Shown: positions 59,387 to 64,000 of the stretch, one piece after another | How positions within the stretch are numbered: the first letter of the stretch is position 1 | Layout: every line of letters starts with the position of its first letter | Assembly (NCBI RefSeq): GCF_001442535.1 | Contig: NZ_CP013141.1 | Span: 346,171 to 410,170 of the forward strand | Direction of reading: 5' to 3' | Source: Lysobacter antibioticus | Lineage (GTDB): Bacteria; Pseudomonadota; Gammaproteobacteria; Xanthomonadales; Xanthomonadaceae | DNA: 64,000 nt | The notes under the pieces: model-generated | What the model saw: only the letters and a program-made list of their open reading frames with translations | Databases searched by the model: none | What the model was told of the DNA's origin: nothing | Program-made: the position numbers and the translations under genes

Positions 59387-59863
59387 ATGAAACGAGTCAT
59401 ATGCGCTCTGGCCTTGTCGGCGGCAGCATGGGGTGCGCAGGCACAAGGGCGGACCGTCGCCAAGCCCGGTGCGACCTCGGTTCCGGTCGCCTACGCCTCG
59501 CGTTACGCTCCGGCCGATCCGGCCCAACTGCGCGATGCGGCAATGCGCGTCGCCGCCGCGATGGACGAGGGCAAGATCGCCGAAATGTGGGCGAACGCAT
59601 CGAAATCGATGCAGGCCAAGTTCAAGAAGAAGGACTTCGTCAAGCAGGTCGGCGAGATGCGCAAGAAGCTCGGCCCGGCCGCCGGCAGAAGCTGGATCGT
59701 CATCCACCGCGAAATCAGCACCGGCGGCAACCTGCCTGCGGGGCAGTACGCAAGCGTGGAGTTCGAGCTTGCCCTGTCCGGCAGCGCTGCGGTGAAGGAA
59801 GTGGTCTCGTTCACGCTCGACGCCGACGGCATGTGGCGCCTGGTGGGCTATACGATCCGGTAA
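59387..59863 (+). CDS. Secreted DUF4019 domain protein
   Basis: 158 residues with a signal peptide (RVICALALSAAAWGAQAQG). DUF4019 follows: AMRVAAAMDEGKIAEMWANA, SKSMQAKFKKKDFVKQVGEM, QYASVEFELALSGSAAVKEV, VSFTLDADGMWRLVGYTIR, the last being the domain's typical ending. ATG 59387 has AAGGA 9 bases upstream. Probably co-transcribed with the adhesin and OmpA-like genes; a hairpin follows its stop. Function unknown. Confidence 0.85.
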   Translation: MKRVICALALSAAAWGAQAQGRTVAKPGATSVPVAYASRYAPADPAQLRDAAMRVAAAMDEGKIAEMWANASKSMQAKFKKKDFVKQVGEMRKKLGPAAGRSWIVIHREISTGGNLPAGQYASVEFELALSGSAAVKEVVSFTLDADGMWRLVGYTIR

Positions 59864-60685
59864 GCGACGCGTTCGAGGAGAGCCTGGCCAGGCTCTCCTT
59901 GGCTTGCTCGATCCGCATGCGGCGCAGGGCAAGAACGCCGTCGTCGCATCCGCAACTGTGTCAATAATCACGCACACAATGGCGCAATACGGATTTCGGA
60001 TTGCCGCACATTACTTCCCCTGATTCGCCCTTGCCGGCGCGAATCATGCCTGGATTGCCTGGATCGGACTGGCGTGCGGTCACCGCCGCGCTCGATGGTC
60101 GACTCTTCCGATATCTCCAGCAGCCTGCGGCGCGCCGTTCGATTGTTACATCGCCGGCTCGGCTTCGACCGAGCGGGGCCGCCGGCGACATCCACGATCC
60201 TCACTGCATCCGACCATCCGGTGTTTTAGCGAACTTCGCGCGGACGATTAGTAGCAGCCGGGCGCTTGGCGCCCGTCCAACCGCGACCCAAGTCGCCTGC
60301 CTGGCGGGCGAGCTCGAGACCGAAACTCGGCTGGCGATAGCGTGACCTGAATCGAAGAACCGCTCCTCGCCGACCCATGGCCGCTGACGTCGACGCGCGA
60401 GCTCGGCGGTGTCGTCGCGACAGCGCTGGTCGGCACAGCCTACTCGGTATCGGTTGCCGCACTGCGCATCCCGTCGGCACCCATCGCGCGTGAGCGCTCG
60501 TCGCGAGCATCCGCGTCGCGTTCCTCAAACCGGATCACACAAATCGCTGCGCGAACGGCTGGGGTGGCCGGGGGAGGCATGCGCCTGTCTGCGCTTTTAC
60601 CTATAGCGAATGTGCACTCGCTTTCGCCGCGCGAACGTAGCGCGCCGCGCGCGCGGCTTTCCCTACCCACACAGGAATCAAATCG
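59864..60685. other. Intergenic region before the clostripain gene
   Basis: About 820 bases. It begins with the hairpin at 59877-59898; the rest has only short frames on both strands without starts or domains I can support. It should contain the protease promoter near its right end. Confidence 0.45.
59877..59898. terminator. Perfect 22-base palindrome after the adhesin operon
   Basis: GGAGAGCCTGG/CCAGGCTCTCC, 13 bases past the DUF4019 stop codon. Strong hairpin potential, but only a weak T-run follows (CTTGG), so it may be a partial terminator or RNA-stabilising element. Confidence 0.6.
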
Positions 60686-61963
60686 ATGAAGCTGTTAAAC
60701 CAATCACTGCTGGCCGCGGCGTTGTTCGCCTGCGCCGGCGCTGCGACCGCCGCGAAAATCCCGAGCAAGCCCGTTGCCAAAGCCACCGAGGCCGAGTGGA
60801 ACGTGCTGGTGTTTATGAACGGCAAGAACAACCTGGAGCCGTTCACGGTCCACAACTGGAACCAGATGGCGAAAGTCGGCAGCTCCGACAAGGTCAACAT
60901 CCTGGTCGAATACGGCCGCATCGCGGGCTACGACAGCAGCAACGGCAACTGGACCGGCGTCAAGCGGTTCCGGGTCAAGAAGGGCGACAAGCCGACCGCC
61001 GCGGGCGCGCTGATGGACTTGGGCAAGTCCAAGTTGAACACCGACATGGGCGATAAGGAAACGCTCGCCAACTTCATCAAGTGGGGCACGGAAAAGTATC
61101 CGGCCAAGCGCACGATGCTGGTGATCTGGAACCACGGCCAGGGCTTCCGCGTTGCACCGGGGGCGAAGAACACCCACCGCTCGGTGTCCTCGGACGACGA
61201 AACCGGCAACATCATCTACAACTCCGACGTCGCCGACGCGATCAAGACCGCGCTGGGCAGCAAGAAGCTCGACATCGTCTCCTTCGACGCCTGCCTGATG
61301 GCGATGATCGAACCGGCTTACGAACTGCGCGATCGCGCCAAGTTCCTGGTCGGCAGCGAAGAACTCGAGCCGGGCGACGGCTGGGATTACGGTTTCCTCG
61401 CCAACCTGGCCAAGCAACCGGCCACGACCGAGGCGCAGGCGTTGGGCAAGTGGGTGGTCGACAGCTACAAGGCCTACTACACCAACAACCCGTCGGGCCA
61501 CACCACGCTGTCCTCGATCGACCTGAGCAAGACCGGCCTGGTCGCCGACGCGCTCGACGCGGTGACCGAAAGCCTGACCACCACCGCCGAGAAGCAGGCT
61601 GCGCGCGATGCGCGCAAGGCGATGACCCCGTACGAAACCTCCTATGGGGTGGACATCGGCGCCTGGCTGGCCACGCTCAAGACCAAGGCCATCGACGCCG
61701 ACAGCAAGGCCGCGGTGCAGGACGCGCAAGACGCGTTGGCGCTGGCGGTCAAGGCCAACTTCAGCAGCGGCAACAAGATCGGCAACAAGTTCTACGGCGA
61801 CACCGGTCTGGCGGTGTTCTTCCCGCAGAGCGCCAAGGAGTTCAACGCCGACTACTCCAGCGGCGGTTATAAGGTCAGCAACACCGATCGCCCGATCCGC
61901 TATGTGCAGGAATCGGCCTGGCCGGGCTTCCTGCAGAAGGTGTTCTCGGTGCCCACCAACTGA
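60686..61963 (+). CDS. Secreted clostripain-family (C11) cysteine protease
   Basis: 425 residues with a signal peptide (NQSLLAAALFACAGAATAA). The C11 fold starts WNVLVFMNGKNNLEPF. The catalytic histidine is H150 in VIWNHGQGFR and the cysteine is C203 in VSFDACLMAMIEPAYE, with the downstream FLVGSEELEPGDGWDY that shapes the S1 pocket. Clostripain cleaves after arginine and is activated by self-cleavage; whether this one does is unknown. ATG 60686. A strong hairpin follows the stop. Likely an extracellular degradative enzyme of this predatory-type bacterium. Confidence 0.9.
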   Translation: MKLLNQSLLAAALFACAGAATAAKIPSKPVAKATEAEWNVLVFMNGKNNLEPFTVHNWNQMAKVGSSDKVNILVEYGRIAGYDSSNGNWTGVKRFRVKKGDKPTAAGALMDLGKSKLNTDMGDKETLANFIKWGTEKYPAKRTMLVIWNHGQGFRVAPGAKNTHRSVSSDDETGNIIYNSDVADAIKTALGSKKLDIVSFDACLMAMIEPAYELRDRAKFLVGSEELEPGDGWDYGFLANLAKQPATTEAQALGKWVVDSYKAYYTNNPSGHTTLSSIDLSKTGLVADALDAVTESLTTTAEKQAARDARKAMTPYETSYGVDIGAWLATLKTKAIDADSKAAVQDAQDALALAVKANFSSGNKIGNKFYGDTGLAVFFPQSAKEFNADYSSGGYKVSNTDRPIRYVQESAWPGFLQKVFSVPTN

Positions 61964-61994
61964 GCGCGATCGCCTGGCGATCCCGGTAAATACC

Positions 61995-62024
61995 ACGACG
62001 GAAGCGAGCGATCGCTTCCGTCGT
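61995..62024. terminator. Hairpin after the clostripain gene
   Basis: Thirteen-base perfect arms ACGACGGAAGCGA and TCGCTTCCGTCGT around a GCGA tetraloop, 31 bases past the stop. The stem is very stable; no long T-run follows, as is common in high-GC genomes. Confidence 0.7.
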
Positions 62025-62228
62025 TGGTGAGTGCCGGGGCGACGACACAGCCTTGCCGTTCACGAACGAGGCATAGGGCGTCGGCGCTATTCGTCATGAC
62101 GGTTCGTAAAGTTCGTCGGGAAAGTGAGAGAGGCCCCGCGCACGACGGCCGAGTCGTATGACGTGTCCGCACCTGGCAATAGAGCGATGCCATGAGGTTC
62201 GCAGCCCTCGCGATATCGGCCGGTGGCC

Positions 62229-62996
62229 TCATCCCCTACGCGCGGTCACGATCCAGGCACGCGAATCGAGCCAGACGCCGTCGGCCCTTTGGTGCTCGGT
62301 CAACACAGATCGGAGGCGATCGAGCGCCGGCTCGCGTTGACGGGTATCGAGGCGGGCGACCTTCTCTTGCACGGTAGAAAATCCGGAGACGAACTCGAAG
62401 GCGGCATCGACATCGGTCCCGTAGAAGACGGGCTCATGCACTTCGTCGAATATCGGGGCGGCGAAGCCGGCAGCATCGAGAATGCGCCTTACGAAATCCG
62501 CTGCGCCCAGGGAGAACGCCGGTGGAGTGGTGGGGTTTTCGACTCTTGTGTCATCGGGCGGGAACGCGCTTTCGATGGCGGTGGCCCATTCGTTACGGTC
62601 GCGCGGTTGCCATACCATCATCACGAGCCGCCCCTCGGGACGCAGTGCGCTTCGTATGTTGGAGAAGGCCGCGAGCGGATGCTCGAAGAACATCGTGCCG
62701 AACCGGCTGATGGCCACGTCGAAGGATTCGCGCGGCAGCCCATGTCGTTCGGCGTCGGCGCACGAGTATTCGACGTTGCCGAGCCCTGCTGCACGGGTGA
62801 GTTCCCGTGCGCGCTCGATCATCTCATTCGACCGGTCGATCCCGAGCACAGACCCCGTCGTCGCTTGTTGCGCCGCTTCGCGTGTCGTCTGCCCGGTCCC
62901 GCAACCGATGTCGAGGACCCGATCGGAGGTGCGGATCGCATACGCGCGTCGCAACAGGTCGTTGTGACGTTGCAGCTCGAGGTCGTAGTCGATCAT
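62229..62996 (-). CDS. Class I SAM-dependent methyltransferase
   Basis: 255 residues. SAM motif I is VLDIGCGTGQTTREAAQQAT (about 27-46), with GSVLGIDRSNEMIERAR, VEYSCADAERHGLPRESFDV and FGTMFFEHPLAAFSNI. It belongs to the same group as the enzyme at 23 kb; both share the MFFxxPxAAFxNxR segment. It has no MerR neighbour or DUF2938 partner, however. Substrate unknown. ATG 62996 matches the usual N terminus (DYDLELQRHNDLLRRAYAI). Confidence 0.88.
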   Translation of the reverse strand: MIDYDLELQRHNDLLRRAYAIRTSDRVLDIGCGTGQTTREAAQQATTGSVLGIDRSNEMIERARELTRAAGLGNVEYSCADAERHGLPRESFDVAISRFGTMFFEHPLAAFSNIRSALRPEGRLVMMVWQPRDRNEWATAIESAFPPDDTRVENPTTPPAFSLGAADFVRRILDAAGFAAPIFDEVHEPVFYGTDVDAAFEFVSGFSTVQEKVARLDTRQREPALDRLRSVLTEHQRADGVWLDSRAWIVTARRG

Positions 62997-63178
62997 TCGG
63001 ACGGCTCCTGGTTCGTTCTTCGGCTCCGGCGAGGACAGGCATCCTCGATAGGCGGTATGAAACTTGGCAGGCTGAGGACTCATACCAACTCAAACAGAGC
63101 CTGGGTACGAACTGCGGCGCCTGCGTAGGGGGGCGGTGCTAGGATTCAAGAACAGCCGAGGTTAGTCAGGGGAGATCG

Positions 63179-63277
63179 ATGAACGAGAACAACAGGAAGA
63201 AGTGGCTTTGGGCGATGTTCGCCATCGCGATCGTCATCGCCTGCGGAACCTCGCTGATAGTGGTCGCCTCCCGCTAG
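63179..63277 (+). CDS. 32-residue single-pass membrane peptide
   Basis: A small open frame: a charged N terminus (NENNRKKW), then one hydrophobic segment (LWAMFAIAIVIACGTSLIVV) and a short positive end (ASR). The ATG at 63179 is preceded by AGGGGAG about 5 bases upstream, a strong ribosome-binding site, which is the main evidence that it is translated. Probably a small inner-membrane regulator or stress peptide; no homologue recognised. Confidence 0.5.
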   Translation: MNENNRKKWLWAMFAIAIVIACGTSLIVVASR

Positions 63278-63302
63278 TGCTGTGGCGGCTGGATGAAAGC
63301 CG

Positions 63303-63923
63303 TCATCGCGCCCGCTGCAGGCTCAGAAACTTGTACATGTTCTCGATCGAGCGTTGACGCCGCGAAGGATCCATTCCGCCGTCGTCGACCAATTCCAGCC
63401 CGGCATCAGCGATCCGGTTCGAAACCACCGCGTTATCGATATCGAGGTCTTCGCGGCGGACCAGGCCGGAGACCCGGTAGGTTTGTTGCTTGCCGCTGAC
63501 ATCGAGCGTCAGCAGGCCCTGGATCCGCACGCTGCCGTCCGGTTTCACCGCGACCACTTCCGCGGGAATGATGGTCAGCAGGTCGCTGGGCACGGCCTGG
63601 GGGCTGCTGGCGGCCGGCGGTTTGGCCCAGGTCGATTTGAGCGCGAACACCCTGACGGCATCGCCGACATGATGCGTGGGGTGGACTGCCGGGTGGCCGA
63701 CGTAGTCGTTGACGTCGATCGGGCCTTTGAGTGGCAGCGAGGATGGCGGCGGCGGCGCCATCGGCATCGGCGGCGCCTCCAGCACCACCCCGGACGGTTC
63801 CGGAGGCGGGGGCGGAAGCGGAGGCGCCGCTGGGCTCCGAGCCTTGACGGGGCCGGCGCATAGGGCCACGACCATCAGCAGGGCCGGGATCGACGCGTGG
63901 CGGGCATCAGCTTGCGTACTCAT
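63303..63923 (-). CDS. Orphan FlgH (flagellar L-ring)-like protein
   Basis: 206 residues. N-terminal signal peptide (IPALLMVVALCAGPVKA), then a long Pro-rich spacer (about residues 30-65), then a domain resembling the C-terminal half of FlgH: VVAVKPDGSVRIQGLLTLDV, TYRVSGLVRREDLDIDNAVV, SNRIADAGLELVDDGG. FlgH proper has a lipobox; none is seen here. No other flagellar gene is nearby, so this is either a FlgH paralogue in another outer-membrane assembly or a divergent relative. The start at 63923 is in the best position for the signal peptide. The window ends 77 bases upstream. Confidence 0.7.
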   Translation of the reverse strand: MSTQADARHASIPALLMVVALCAGPVKARSPAAPPLPPPPPEPSGVVLEAPPMPMAPPPPSSLPLKGPIDVNDYVGHPAVHPTHHVGDAVRVFALKSTWAKPPAASSPQAVPSDLLTIIPAEVVAVKPDGSVRIQGLLTLDVSGKQQTYRVSGLVRREDLDIDNAVVSNRIADAGLELVDDGGMDPSRRQRSIENMYKFLSLQRAR

Positions 63924-64000
63924 CTGGAAAATCCTTTTCTCTTACGGTAACGGTGAAGCCCGGGCCAGTCCTGGTCGTCGGCCGCATCGAATCTGCCTGC

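Noticed and set aside
60001..60345. 114-codon plus-strand frame before the clostripain gene
   Set aside because: No ribosome-binding site, poor codon pattern and no recognisable domain.

Overview
The window is high-GC bacterial chromosome with strong G/C third-position codon use and many GTG/TTG starts. The gene families (double-TonB_C proteins, Rhs proteins, a Clp/CRP-type site, sterol desaturase, clostripain-type protease) suggest a gammaproteobacterium of the Xanthomonadaceae, most likely Lysobacter or a close relative. This is inferred from gene content; no rRNA, tRNA or species marker is present. No tRNA, rRNA, CRISPR array or IS element was recognised.

Layout. 0.5-7.6 kb: an orphan NarL-type response regulator, a LigD-type ligase that has lost its catalytic lysine, a coiled-coil/HTH protein, two acetyltransferases (GNAT and Vat/CatB), a YCII protein, a ChrA chromate transporter and a secreted unknown. 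8-11.4 kb: a 962-residue LysM protein followed by a small acidic protein. 11.5-19.2 kb: housekeeping-type genes including a SLATT-like 2TM protein, an anchored metallo-beta-lactamase-fold enzyme, an aldehyde dehydrogenase with its MarR regulator and three matching palindromes, and a MASE1-PAS-GGDEF diguanylate cyclase. 20-25.5 kb: a DUF11 surface protein behind a CRP-type site, a methyltransferase/DUF2938 pair divergent from a MerR regulator over a SoxR-box-like palindrome, and a GAF plus degenerate-GGDEF protein.

25.6-33.6 kb holds the most coherent system. A minus-strand operon (DoxX, EGKCG-peptide precursor with EF-hands, DUF692 enzyme, DUF2063 partner, b-type cytochrome membrane protein) has the architecture of the copper-binding RiPP loci called Hvf/bufferin. 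It diverges from a plus-strand operon (alpha/beta hydrolase, CcdA-like thiol transporter, TlpA-like thioredoxin, OmpR regulator, histidine kinase). The intergenic region between them carries six GATAC/GTATC words in 244 bp.

33.7-38.9 kb: small membrane and unknown proteins, an M23 peptidase and two paralogous proteins each with two TonB C-terminal domains. 39-47.3 kb is a polymorphic-toxin island. Two Rhs-type proteins with signal peptides lie in tandem; the second ends in an AT-rich DUF6883-like tip translationally coupled to a DUF4926-like immunity gene. Three further immunity-like small genes and a frameshifted TonB_C pseudogene follow.

47.9-54 kb: sterol desaturase, AraC and LysR regulators, DUF6194, cupin and two metallo-beta-lactamase-fold enzymes in an operon. 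54-64 kb: secreted proteins, a YadA-type trimeric autotransporter with an ACC triplet repeat upstream and an OmpA-like partner downstream, a clostripain-family protease, a second methyltransferase, a 32-residue membrane peptide and an orphan FlgH-like protein.
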